DNA of 64,000 bases from an uncultured Verrucomicrobiota bacterium (GTDB lineage Bacteria > Verrucomicrobiota > Kiritimatiellia > CAIVKH01). Under the pieces are notes generated by a model that ran no database searches, was not told the origin of the DNA, and worked only from the letters and a program-made list of their open reading frames with translations. A program made the translations under genes and the position numbers. Every line of letters begins with the position of its first letter. Position 1 is the first letter of the stretch. Of this stretch, positions 53,459-61,002 are shown in pieces. The stretch lies in assembly GCA_937872895.1 (NCBI GenBank), contig CALMUP010000009.1, positions 310,001-374,000 of the forward strand, read 5' to 3'.

Positions 53459-55126
53459 CTAGACCAGCAGCAGGACCAGCGCCTGCGCGGTCAGGATGCG
53501 CAGGAACATCACCAGGGCATACACACTCGCGTAAGTGAACGCCGGCGCGTCGGAGCCGGTCATCTGGTGCGAAAACGACAGGGCCGGCGGATCGGTCATA
53601 CTGCCGGCCAGCAGCCCACAGAGGGACAGGTAATTCAGGCGGAACAGGTAGCGGGCGGCGAACCCGACGACCAGCAATGGCACCAGCGTGATCAACGCGG
53701 CCAGCAACATCCAATACAGTCCGTCCCCGACCAGAAGGGTTTCCACGAACTTGCCGCCGGATTTAATGCCTACGCAGGCCAGGAACAGGGTGATGCCGAT
53801 TTCGCGCATCACCAGGTTGGCACTTTGGGGAAGGTACCAGATAACCGGACCAATTTTCCCGATCTTGCTCAGCAGGATGGCGACCAGCAGAGGACCTCCG
53901 GCCAAGCCGAGTTTCACCGGGGCGGGAACACCCGGAATGGTGAAGGGGATGGAGCCGACAATCACACCAAGCAGAATGCCGATAAAGATGGGCAGGATAT
54001 TCGGCAGGTTGAGTTGCTTGACCGAATCGCCGAGTTCGGCCGCCACTTTCTTGAGCGAGGATTCGTCGCCGACCACGGTAACCTGGTCGCCAAAGTTCAA
54101 CTCAACCCCGCCATGGGCCACAAGTTCGACACCGGCACGGAGCACGCGGGTGATGGTCGTACCGTAGCGGTTGATGAGATCCAACTCCCCGATGGTCTTG
54201 CCGACGGCATCCTTGTGGGTGATCAGGATCTTGCGCACGGTGTAGTGGCTTTTTACCGAGCGGACATCTACCGCAGTTGGATCACCCACGACGATGGCGA
54301 GTTTGTCGGCGTTTTCCTTCGTACAAACCACATGGAGTATGTCCCCAAGTTGCAAGACCGTGTCGGCCGAGGCAGCCATGACCTTCTCGCCGCGCAACAT
54401 GCGGGAAATGACAAACTCGCCATGGACCAGGCCGGCCAGACGGCGTATCTGCTGGCCGACCAAGCGTTGATTCGTCACTTCGATGTTGTAGTTGATTGGT
54501 TTGTCGGTATGGGGAGCCTGTTCGCGGTTGAATGAATCGGATTCGGTGGTCAGGTTGACTTTGGCCACGGCGCGGATCAGCAGCATGGTCAGGATGATGC
54601 CGATGATGCCAAAGGGATAGGCCACCGCATAAGCCATCCCGGATAACTCGCCGGTGTTCGTCAGATCCGGCAGGCCTTCGCGCAAAGCCTGTTGCGCTGC
54701 GCCCAGGCCGGGGGTGTTGGTAACAGCTCCAGATAAGAGGCCCACGGTAACGGAAAGGGGAAGGTCCGCGATGTAATACAGAGCGACGGCCACTGCCACG
54801 CCGAGAAATACGATCGATGCGGCCAGCAGGTTCAGCTTGAGGCCCTGTTTGCGGAAAGACGCAAAGAAGCTGGGGCCTACATGCATCCCGATGGTGAAGA
54901 CAAACAGGATCAGTCCGAATTCCCGGCAGAATTCCAACACCTCCTGGCTGATTGTCAGGCCGAAGTGCCCGAACAACAGACCGCTGAACAGCACCCCGGC
55001 AATGCCCAGGGTGATTCCGAAAAAGCGGATATGACCGATGGCGATGCCGAGGGCGATGACGCCACTCAAGACAAGAACGGCATGGGCGATGGAATGACCG
55101 GTAAGTAGATCAACAAACCAATGCAT
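53459..55126 (-). CDS. AspT/YidE/YbjL-type membrane transporter with two TrkA-C domains
   Basis: 555 aa from ATG 55126, which has AGGAG 8 nt upstream. Two membrane halves of about five helices flank a cytoplasmic region. The first half begins HAVLVLSGVIALGIAIGHIR and contains GLLSGAVTNTPGLGAAQQAL, the second contains GLLAGSMTDPPALSF at the matching place, a hallmark duplication of this family. The middle carries two RCK_C/TrkA-C units (RRLAGLVHGEFVISRMLRGE and KTIGELDLINRYGTTITRVL). Relatives exchange aspartate for alanine or other dicarboxylates. It is convergent with the fusion gene and preceded by an inverted repeat over its promoter. Confidence 0.9.
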   Translation of the reverse strand: MHWFVDLLTGHSIAHAVLVLSGVIALGIAIGHIRFFGITLGIAGVLFSGLLFGHFGLTISQEVLEFCREFGLILFVFTIGMHVGPSFFASFRKQGLKLNLLAASIVFLGVAVAVALYYIADLPLSVTVGLLSGAVTNTPGLGAAQQALREGLPDLTNTGELSGMAYAVAYPFGIIGIILTMLLIRAVAKVNLTTESDSFNREQAPHTDKPINYNIEVTNQRLVGQQIRRLAGLVHGEFVISRMLRGEKVMAASADTVLQLGDILHVVCTKENADKLAIVVGDPTAVDVRSVKSHYTVRKILITHKDAVGKTIGELDLINRYGTTITRVLRAGVELVAHGGVELNFGDQVTVVGDESSLKKVAAELGDSVKQLNLPNILPIFIGILLGVIVGSIPFTIPGVPAPVKLGLAGGPLLVAILLSKIGKIGPVIWYLPQSANLVMREIGITLFLACVGIKSGGKFVETLLVGDGLYWMLLAALITLVPLLVVGFAARYLFRLNYLSLCGLLAGSMTDPPALSFSHQMTGSDAPAFTYASVYALVMFLRILTAQALVLLLV

Positions 55127-55152
55127 GGCGGGTACTCCTGAAAACGCCGTCC

Positions 55153-55203
55153 ATGGTAAGGAAATTTCCGGCCGGTACAATCAGCAAGTTAAAACGTTGT
55201 ACC
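55153..55203 (-). promoter_or_regulatory. Promoter-like pair and overlapping inverted repeat upstream of the AspT-type gene
   Basis: GGTACAA (55174-55180) and TTGTACC (55197-55203) are perfect inverted arms. On the minus strand TTGTAC inside the first arm, a 16-bp spacer and TACCAT (55153-55158) form a plausible promoter. A repressor bound at the repeat would block the -35. Confidence 0.35.
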
Positions 55204-55247
55204 TTATCCGGCGGTCAGCAATTCCCCGGCAATGTAGCCATTCGGGC

Positions 55248-55278
55248 AAAAAAACGCCCGGCGATGAAGCCGGGCGTT
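55248..55278 (-). terminator. Intrinsic terminator of the parvulin gene
   Basis: AACGCCCGGC (55253-55262), a 6-nt loop and GCCGGGCGTT (55269-55278) form a perfect 10-bp GC-rich stem. On the minus strand it is followed by a run of seven T (55254-55248). It begins 27 nt after the stop of the peptidylprolyl isomerase gene and is the clearest terminator in the window. Confidence 0.92.
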
Positions 55279-55305
55279 GCGCATTCATGAATCGGGTCGA
55301 CTCGG

Positions 55306-56388
55306 TTAGTTTGCTGCCGGGACAGGTGCCCCGCCGGGATAGTCGATCTTCGCGTTTTCGCGCAGACCTTCGATGTAGGTGCGGATCACGTCCTGTTGTT
55401 TCTGGTTGCCCAGGTATTCGCCAAGGCGTTCCTTGACGTCCTCGAGCGGGGTCAGGCCGGCTTCTTCCTTCTCATCAACCTTGATCAGGTGGAATCCGAA
55501 TTGGGTCTCCACGATATCACCGATGGCACCGACTTCCTGGGTGAAGGCGGCCTCCTCGAACTCGGGAACCATACGGCCGCGGGTAAAGCTGCCGAGGTTG
55601 CCACCCTGCGCTTTGCTGGGGCAGGATGAGTGTTCACTGGCCAGAGCGGCGAAATCGCCGCCGGCGAGAAGTTGCTCACGGATGGCTTCGAGCTGTTTGC
55701 GTTTTTCAGCCTTCATCTCGTCGGAATCGGTGGCGTCGGTGCCGATCAGGATGTGGCTGGCGCTGACGGATGCCGGACGCTCAAACTGCTCCTGGTTTTC
55801 CGTGTAGAATGCCTCGATCTCTTCGTCCGTGGCGGTAGCTGATTCGCCGGCTTGACCTTCCAGCAATTTCCGGATCTGGAGCTCCATGGTCAGGGTCGAC
55901 TTGAACTCTTCCTCGGTGGTTCCGGTCTGGGCGAGCATATCGTTCAGGGTCATGCCATCGGGGATGCTGGCGGTCAGCATGCCCACGGCTTCTTCAAATT
56001 CCTCGGCGGAGACCTCGATGTTCTCGGCCTTGACCTGGTCGACCAGGATCTGGCGGGTGATCATGTTGTCCAGCAACTGGTCACGCATCTGCATGCGCAT
56101 CTGGCTCATCCGCTCGGGCGGGACACGGCCTTGCATGCGGTTGGCCATGACGTCCATCTCCTTGTTGAACTCGCCGAGGGTGATGTCGGTTCCATTGACG
56201 GTGGCGAGGACGGTGGAGGGGTCTGGCATGCTGGTCTCAAGGGTGGGGATGGAGGTACTGGTGGGGACAGCTTCGCTGCCGGAGCCATTGTTTTCGGCCT
56301 TCGAGCAGCCCGTGGTAATGACACCAACCGAGAGAATGCCAAGGGCAATCGCCACCGTGCGGGACGAGGAACAGGACATGAACATCAT
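55306..56388 (-). CDS. Parvulin-type peptidylprolyl isomerase lipoprotein (SurA/PrsA-like)
   Basis: 360 aa from ATG 56388 with AAAGG 7 nt upstream. A lipoprotein signal ends in ITTGC. A SurA-like helical N-domain (VNGTDITLGEFNKEMDVMAN, RDQLLDNMITRQILVDQVKA) is followed by one PPIC rotamase domain: PASVSASHILIGTDATDSDE, AGGDFAALASEHSSCPSKAQ, GGNLGSFTRGRMVPEFEEAA and GFHLIKVDEKEEA. It would assist folding of exported proteins at the membrane, fitting a genome rich in large secreted beta proteins. It is flanked by an operator-like palindrome upstream and a strong terminator downstream, so it is monocistronic. Confidence 0.9.
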   Translation of the reverse strand: MMFMSCSSSRTVAIALGILSVGVITTGCSKAENNGSGSEAVPTSTSIPTLETSMPDPSTVLATVNGTDITLGEFNKEMDVMANRMQGRVPPERMSQMRMQMRDQLLDNMITRQILVDQVKAENIEVSAEEFEEAVGMLTASIPDGMTLNDMLAQTGTTEEEFKSTLTMELQIRKLLEGQAGESATATDEEIEAFYTENQEQFERPASVSASHILIGTDATDSDEMKAEKRKQLEAIREQLLAGGDFAALASEHSSCPSKAQGGNLGSFTRGRMVPEFEEAAFTQEVGAIGDIVETQFGFHLIKVDEKEEAGLTPLEDVKERLGEYLGNQKQQDVIRTYIEGLRENAKIDYPGGAPVPAAN

Positions 56389-56749
56389 AGGTAAACCTTT
56401 CTAGTGAACTAGTTGATGACTGTCCCATCATTGACAGATACTGTCAAAGGCATATTTGGTCCGAGAAGGGGACATGGCTTGTAAGTCTTGACCTCGTAAA
56501 AGGTGCTGTTTTCTCTGTCCCTCTGCTGGTCCCTTGGCCGGGTTGGCGGCTGTACGGTTCTGTCCAGTCCTTGGAATGTGTGATGCTGCGATTGTCCAGA
56601 GGCTGGATCGGGTGGGTGACCGGGGATGTTGCGTTCGGGAACAAGCCGTGCTAGTTGAAAAGCGTGGTGTGCCGGGCAGTTCGATGGGTACCCAAACGCC
56701 TGGTTTCGGGCGGATCATCCACCGTCGTATGTCGAGGATCACGACCCGC
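56389..56749. other. Gene-free stretch between the parvulin and transposase genes
   Basis: Contains the TTGACAG palindrome at 56431-56447 and otherwise no recognisable gene. A 104-codon minus-strand frame (56428-56742) lacks family resemblance, a start site and codon pattern, and is not annotated. Confidence 0.65.
56431..56447. promoter_or_regulatory. Perfect palindrome upstream of the parvulin gene
   Basis: TTGACAG, ATA, CTGTCAA: perfect 7-bp arms. The arm also supplies a consensus TTGACA for a minus-strand -35, but no good -10 lies 16-18 bp beyond it. An operator is the likeliest reading. Confidence 0.4.
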
Positions 56750-57619
56750 TTAGGTGGCTGCTCGCAGCCGGTGCCAGCAGGCGAGGGGTGGGTCGGTGAT
56801 CGCGCATGGCTGGATGCGGCGCCCCTCTGCCCTCGGGTGGTGTCCAGCCATCACCGTGCGGATGAACAACTCGGAGCCGATGACCAAGCCCTCGGTCCAG
56901 TAGCGAATGCGCCCAATCACACCCTTCGAAACGCCGGGCGGGTTGGATGGCGATGCGCCATCCAGCGTACCGTCCAGAATCTGTTGAACGGCATCAATGT
57001 TATCCGCGCCAAGCAGCGGAAGAATGTGTTGCCGGACATGGTCGGCGTACGGGTGGCGTCCGGTTTGCTTCCATGCCCCGTAAGAGCCGAACCGGTAAGC
57101 CCCGGCACGCTTGACCAATCCGGCACGAACCGGATTGTTTTCGATGTAACGCCAGCAGGCCATGACGGCACCCGCTTCGAGGATCGTGTGCTTGAAGCGG
57201 TCTGCCCACAAACCGCCTCGTCGCCGAACGGTGCGTGTGCGGTTGAACCACGCAGTGAAAAGTTGCTGGAGGTGTCGCATGAACCAGCTGATGTTGCGGG
57301 TGCGTTGCTGCCATGACTGGCACTGGGGGCTGTCGGGCTCCAGTTCCTTCCGGCCCCGGTGAAACGCGCGGTAACGGCGGCACATCTCCGCGGATGAGAA
57401 GTGTCCGGCCGGGGCATGGAGAAGCAGGTGGTAATGGTTGGACATGACCTGATAAGCCACGACGTGAACGCCGTAGAGTAGGCTGACCTTGCGGAGTATT
57501 CGGAGAAATTGCTCTTTCTCGACATCGCCAAAGGGCCGGTCTCGGACGGTGCCGGCGGTCCGATTGTAGCAATGGTACCAAGTGTCGCAGTGATCGATCT
57601 TGATGCGTGCGGTTCTCAT
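56750..57619 (-). CDS. REP-associated tyrosine transposase (Y1_Tnp, IS200-like HUH family)
   Basis: 289 aa. The HUH motif is present as YQVMSNHYHLLLH (His62 and His64), and the family's GLWADRFKHTILE and RYIENNPVRAGLVKRAG motifs follow, with a YRFGSYGAWK stretch. This single-domain type (TnpA_REP) is chromosomal, acts as a single-strand nuclease on REP or hairpin sequences, and normally has no partner TnpB, as here. No flanking terminal repeats or target duplication could be recognised. REP-like hairpins are present at 44420-44532. Confidence 0.9.
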   Translation of the reverse strand: MRTARIKIDHCDTWYHCYNRTAGTVRDRPFGDVEKEQFLRILRKVSLLYGVHVVAYQVMSNHYHLLLHAPAGHFSSAEMCRRYRAFHRGRKELEPDSPQCQSWQQRTRNISWFMRHLQQLFTAWFNRTRTVRRRGGLWADRFKHTILEAGAVMACWRYIENNPVRAGLVKRAGAYRFGSYGAWKQTGRHPYADHVRQHILPLLGADNIDAVQQILDGTLDGASPSNPPGVSKGVIGRIRYWTEGLVIGSELFIRTVMAGHHPRAEGRRIQPCAITDPPLACWHRLRAAT

Positions 57620-57806
57620 ATCCAGCTAAAGCAACGAGGCGGCGTGTTTTCCGGATATTTTTCGTTTCGATTGATTGAATCAAGCGTATCTCCTTGCTGG
57701 ATAAATGGATAAGCCGCATTTTGTTTTCGCGGGCGGAGGCCAACCCGCATCAACACAGTGTCCCTGCAGGAAATGTTCTCGGAAACATTCTCTGTCCCTG
57801 CGAGGG

Positions 57807-57835
57807 TTGATTGTGAACGATCGTTCACGTATGGT
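57807..57835 (+). promoter_or_regulatory. SOS promoter with LexA box (GAAC-N4-GTTC) in the spacer
   Basis: TTGATT (57807-57812) and TATGGT (57830-57835) are separated by exactly 17 bp. The spacer contains the perfect 16-bp palindrome GTGAACGATCGTTCAC (57813-57828), whose GAAC-N4-GTTC core is the LexA/DinR box known from Firmicutes. Bound repressor would block both promoter elements. Confidence 0.8.
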
Positions 57836-57855
57836 GGGTGGGAAGGAATACGTTT

Positions 57856-58446
57856 ATGCCACGGAAACGAACAATGGATGGGAAGGTGCAGGCGTTGCGG
57901 CGGTTTTACCGGGAGGAGGCGCGGGTGCCGACTTACACGGAGATGCTGGCCTTGCTGGGGTACCGGTCGAAGAATGCGGTGCACCGGTTGGTGGGGGCGC
58001 TGGAGGGGTTGGGTTATGTGCGCCGCGGGCCGACCGGCAAGCTGGTGTTTACCCGGCGGTTGACCGGGTCCATCAAGATCCTCGGACTGGTCCAAGCCGG
58101 ATTTCCTTCGCCGGCCGAAGAGGAGCTGGTCGATGTCTTGAGCCTTGATGAGTACCTGGTGCGACGACCAGAGGCAACGTTCATGCTGACGGTGAGTGGC
58201 GATTCGATGATCGAGGCCGGTATCCACCCCGGAGATCTGGTGCTGATCGAGAAGGGACGCACCCCGAAGTGCAACGACATCGTCATCGCTCAAGTCGATG
58301 GCGAATGGACGCTGAAGTACTACCAGAAGGACCGCAAGGGATGTGTACGGCTCGAACCCGCGAACAAGAACTACGCCACCATCGTTCCGAAGCAGTCGCT
58401 GGCCATCGGTGGTGTGGTCCGTGCGGTGGTGCGAAAGTACGATTGA
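57856..58446 (+). CDS. lexA: LexA-like SOS repressor
   Basis: 196 aa from ATG 57856, with GGAAGGA upstream. The N-terminal winged helix-turn-helix is MLALLGYRSKNAVHRLVGAL plus GLGYVRRGPTGKLVF. The cleavage site is Ala81-Gly82 in LVQAGFPSP. The peptidase domain has the catalytic Ser117 in TVSGDSMIEAGIHPGD and Lys154 in EWTLKYYQKD. All elements for RecA-stimulated self-cleavage are present. It is followed by a Y-family polymerase gene, so the pair forms a self-regulated SOS mutagenesis unit. Whether it is the cell's main LexA or a cassette-specific paralogue cannot be told from one window. Confidence 0.9.
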   Translation: MPRKRTMDGKVQALRRFYREEARVPTYTEMLALLGYRSKNAVHRLVGALEGLGYVRRGPTGKLVFTRRLTGSIKILGLVQAGFPSPAEEELVDVLSLDEYLVRRPEATFMLTVSGDSMIEAGIHPGDLVLIEKGRTPKCNDIVIAQVDGEWTLKYYQKDRKGCVRLEPANKNYATIVPKQSLAIGGVVRAVVRKYD

Positions 58447-58491
58447 CCGGGGTAACGCAACCATACGGTTGCACGCTTTGCAGGGACAGAC

Positions 58492-59838
58492 ATGAACATC
58501 CACGGGAACGATGCGAATTCTATGTCCCCCGGTTGCCGGGCGGGGTTTACCCTTTCCTCGTTTCCCAAGGCGATGGTGCATTTGGATGGCGATGCGTTTT
58601 TTGCCGCGGTGGAGCAGGCGATCCATCCGGAGTGGAAAGGGAAACCGGTGGTGACCGGGAAGGAACGCGGCATCATCGCCTGCGCGAGTTACGAGGCGAA
58701 GGCGATGGGCATCAAGCGCGGGGTGCGCCTGCACGAGGCGCAGGCGATGTGCCGCGACCTGATCGTGGTCCCGAGCGACTACGAGACCTACTGCCTCTAT
58801 TCGAAACGCATGTTCAACATCATGCGCCGGTTCACCCCGGTGGTGGAGGAAAGCTCGATCGATGAGGGGTTCGCCGACCTGACCGGTCTGCGCCGGGTGT
58901 TCCATACCTCCTATGTCGAGATCGCGCGCCGGATGAAGCAGGCCATCGCCGACGAGCTGGACATCACCGTGTCGATCGGCCTCAGCCTGTCGAAGGGTCT
59001 GTGCAAGCTCGCCTCGAAGCACCACAAGCCGAACGGCCTGACCGCGGTGGCCGGCCACAAGATCCACGAGTTCCTCCCGCGTTTTCCGCTGGAGGAGGTC
59101 TGGGGTTTCGGCCCGAACATCACCGCGTTCCTGCGCAAGCAGGGCCTGGCCACCGCGTATGACTTCACCCGGATGTCCGAGGCGTGGGCGGGGAAGAAGC
59201 TGGGCAAGACCGGTCGCGAGATCTGGAATGAACTGCGCGGCAACGCGGTATACCCGATATCGACCGAGGAGAAAACCGACTACGCGACGATCAGCAAGTG
59301 CAAGACCTTCACGGCGCCGTCGTCCGACCCCGACTTCATCCACGCCAAACTCGTCCGCAACGTCGAGTCCGCCTTCATCAAGGCCCGCCGCTACCGACTC
59401 CGTGCGCGGCTGCTCTACGTCGCGCTGCGCACGAAGGATTACCAGCAGCGCGGCGTCGAGGCGCAATTGAGCCGCGCGACCTGCACGCCGCAGGAGGTCC
59501 TTCCGTTGGTGCGGCGCATGTTCGATCAAGTCTACCTGCCCGGCATGGAATACCGCACCACCATGGTGGTGCTGGGAAAGCTGGAGGATGACCGGGTGGA
59601 CCAGTTCGAGCTGTTCGAGGACCGGGTGCGCATCGACCGCCTGCGTGAGGTGGCCCGCGCCGCCGACGACATCGCCGAGCGCTACGGAAAACATGCGGTA
59701 TGCCTCGGCACCGGGTTGCACCTCGGGCAGCACCGCATCACCGAACGCGACGAGAAACCGTTGCGCCGCAGCGACCTGCTCCCCGGCGAAACCTCGCGCC
59801 AGCGGCTGAACATCCCGAAGCTCGATATCCGCGTCTGA
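58492..59838 (+). CDS. dinB: Y-family DNA polymerase (DinB/UmuC type)
   Basis: 448 aa. An extra N-terminal stretch of about 28 residues precedes the catalytic core. Palm motifs: MVHLDGDAFFAAVEQ (Asp32) and ESSIDEGFADLTG (Asp124, Glu125). The finger region has ASYEAKAMGIKRGVRL. The thumb has WGFGPNITAFLRKQG, and the little-finger domain follows. QFELF (371-375) fits the sliding-clamp-binding pattern QxxLF but lies inside the little-finger region rather than at the tail. It performs translesion synthesis. It is 45 bp downstream of the lexA-like gene and should be induced with it. Confidence 0.92.
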   Translation: MNIHGNDANSMSPGCRAGFTLSSFPKAMVHLDGDAFFAAVEQAIHPEWKGKPVVTGKERGIIACASYEAKAMGIKRGVRLHEAQAMCRDLIVVPSDYETYCLYSKRMFNIMRRFTPVVEESSIDEGFADLTGLRRVFHTSYVEIARRMKQAIADELDITVSIGLSLSKGLCKLASKHHKPNGLTAVAGHKIHEFLPRFPLEEVWGFGPNITAFLRKQGLATAYDFTRMSEAWAGKKLGKTGREIWNELRGNAVYPISTEEKTDYATISKCKTFTAPSSDPDFIHAKLVRNVESAFIKARRYRLRARLLYVALRTKDYQQRGVEAQLSRATCTPQEVLPLVRRMFDQVYLPGMEYRTTMVVLGKLEDDRVDQFELFEDRVRIDRLREVARAADDIAERYGKHAVCLGTGLHLGQHRITERDEKPLRRSDLLPGETSRQRLNIPKLDIRV

Positions 59839-59922
59839 ACCCCGCCCGTATCCGCCGGTCCGGTTGGCTGTCGCACGATTCGGCATGACAGCACCCCGTG
59901 CGTGCGTCAGCATGCCGGAGTG

Positions 59923-60945
59923 ATGAAGGAACCGCCTCGCCCGCAGTATGGAAGCCGGATCGTTGACCGCGTGCCCGTGGACGGGGCGGTGCAACCGTGG
60001 CCCTCGAATACCGTCCGCTATATCAGCCGGAGCTGGCGCGGCCCGGTCCATCTTCACGCCGAAGGCGTTGACTTCAATCTCCGCTATGTCGCACTCCATG
60101 ACCACGTCGGCTCCGGCCATTACCCGCGGCACACCCACCCGCACTCGGAGTTGATGCTGGTGCTGGATGGCGAAGGTGTGATCGAAACGGATCGCCGCAC
60201 CGACGCCGCCATCCCGGTGAAGCCCGGGGACCTGATGGTTTTTCCCCCGCGCATGGTTCACCAGTCGAGCTGGTCGCTGCCCTCCCGCACCGTGTGGCGG
60301 GCGTTGATGATCGATTTTGATATCGGCCTGGAGGTCGCCCGCATGCCGATGGAGGAGGGGGAGCATGTGGAGATCGGTTTCGTGCCGTTCTACGATTGTT
60401 TTTTCAGCCGGGGCGAACTCCAGATGCCGCTTTCCGGCGCCGGTTGGTCGGCGGTGGCGGAGCGCGCGGATGCGATCAGCGGCCTGCTCTCCCGTCCCGG
60501 CTACGGCGTGGGCGGCGACCTCATTGCCGGCGTCCTGCAGCTGATCGTCCTGTTTTCCCGCGCGGCCCGGGAGCAGGGACGGGCGGGGACAAACGTGCCG
60601 TTGCCGCCGATGTTCAGTCGTCAGGCCGCTCTGCTCAAGGCCCGCACACTGATCGAACACCGAGCCTGGTTTGATCCCGGATCGGTTAGCCGATTGGCCC
60701 GCGAGGTGGGCATGTCGGACTCGCACTTCATCCGCGAATTCCACGCCGCGTTCGGCCTGTCGCCCAAACAGTACAGTCAACGCATCCTGATGCGCCGGGC
60801 CTGCGCCCTGCTGCAACGGACCGACCTCCCGGTAAAAGCCATCGCGGAGCGCCTGGGCTACGAGGATCCATCGATCTTCTCCCGGGCCTTCAGCCGCAGT
60901 GTTGGTGTGTCCCCGGCCCACTACCGCCGCCAGCCCGCCTCCTGA
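59923..60945 (+). CDS. AraC-family regulator with N-terminal cupin
   Basis: 340 aa from ATG 59923 (a GTG at 59902 is in frame). The cupin sensor has the His-rich strand GHYPRHTHPHSELMLVLDGE and PVKPGDLMVFPPRMVHQSSW. The C-terminal 100 residues are a double helix-turn-helix: VSRLAREVGMSDSHFIREFH, AAFGLSPKQYSQRIL and AERLGYEDPSIFSRAFSRSV with GVSPAHYRR. Cupin-AraC proteins usually sense sugars or related metabolites. It stands alone between the SOS cassette and alr; its targets are unknown. Confidence 0.9.
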   Translation: MKEPPRPQYGSRIVDRVPVDGAVQPWPSNTVRYISRSWRGPVHLHAEGVDFNLRYVALHDHVGSGHYPRHTHPHSELMLVLDGEGVIETDRRTDAAIPVKPGDLMVFPPRMVHQSSWSLPSRTVWRALMIDFDIGLEVARMPMEEGEHVEIGFVPFYDCFFSRGELQMPLSGAGWSAVAERADAISGLLSRPGYGVGGDLIAGVLQLIVLFSRAAREQGRAGTNVPLPPMFSRQAALLKARTLIEHRAWFDPGSVSRLAREVGMSDSHFIREFHAAFGLSPKQYSQRILMRRACALLQRTDLPVKAIAERLGYEDPSIFSRAFSRSVGVSPAHYRRQPAS

Positions 60946-60967
60946 GCCGAACCCGTTGCGGTTGGGA

Positions 60968-60996
60968 TTGAACCGGACGGTGCGGGGTCGTATAAC
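60968..60996 (+). promoter_or_regulatory. Predicted promoter of alr, leaderless
   Basis: TTGAAC (60968-60973), 17-bp spacer, TATAAC (60991-60996): close to the sigma70 consensus. ATG 61003 begins only 6 nt after the -10, so the transcript should start at about the first base of the codon. There is no room for a Shine-Dalgarno sequence. Confidence 0.65.
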
Positions 60997-61002
60997 CGGG
61001 CG

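Noticed and set aside
56428-56742. 104-codon minus-strand open frame between parvulin and transposase
   Set aside because: No ribosome site, no recognisable motifs, unusual composition; it also contains the palindrome region at its end.
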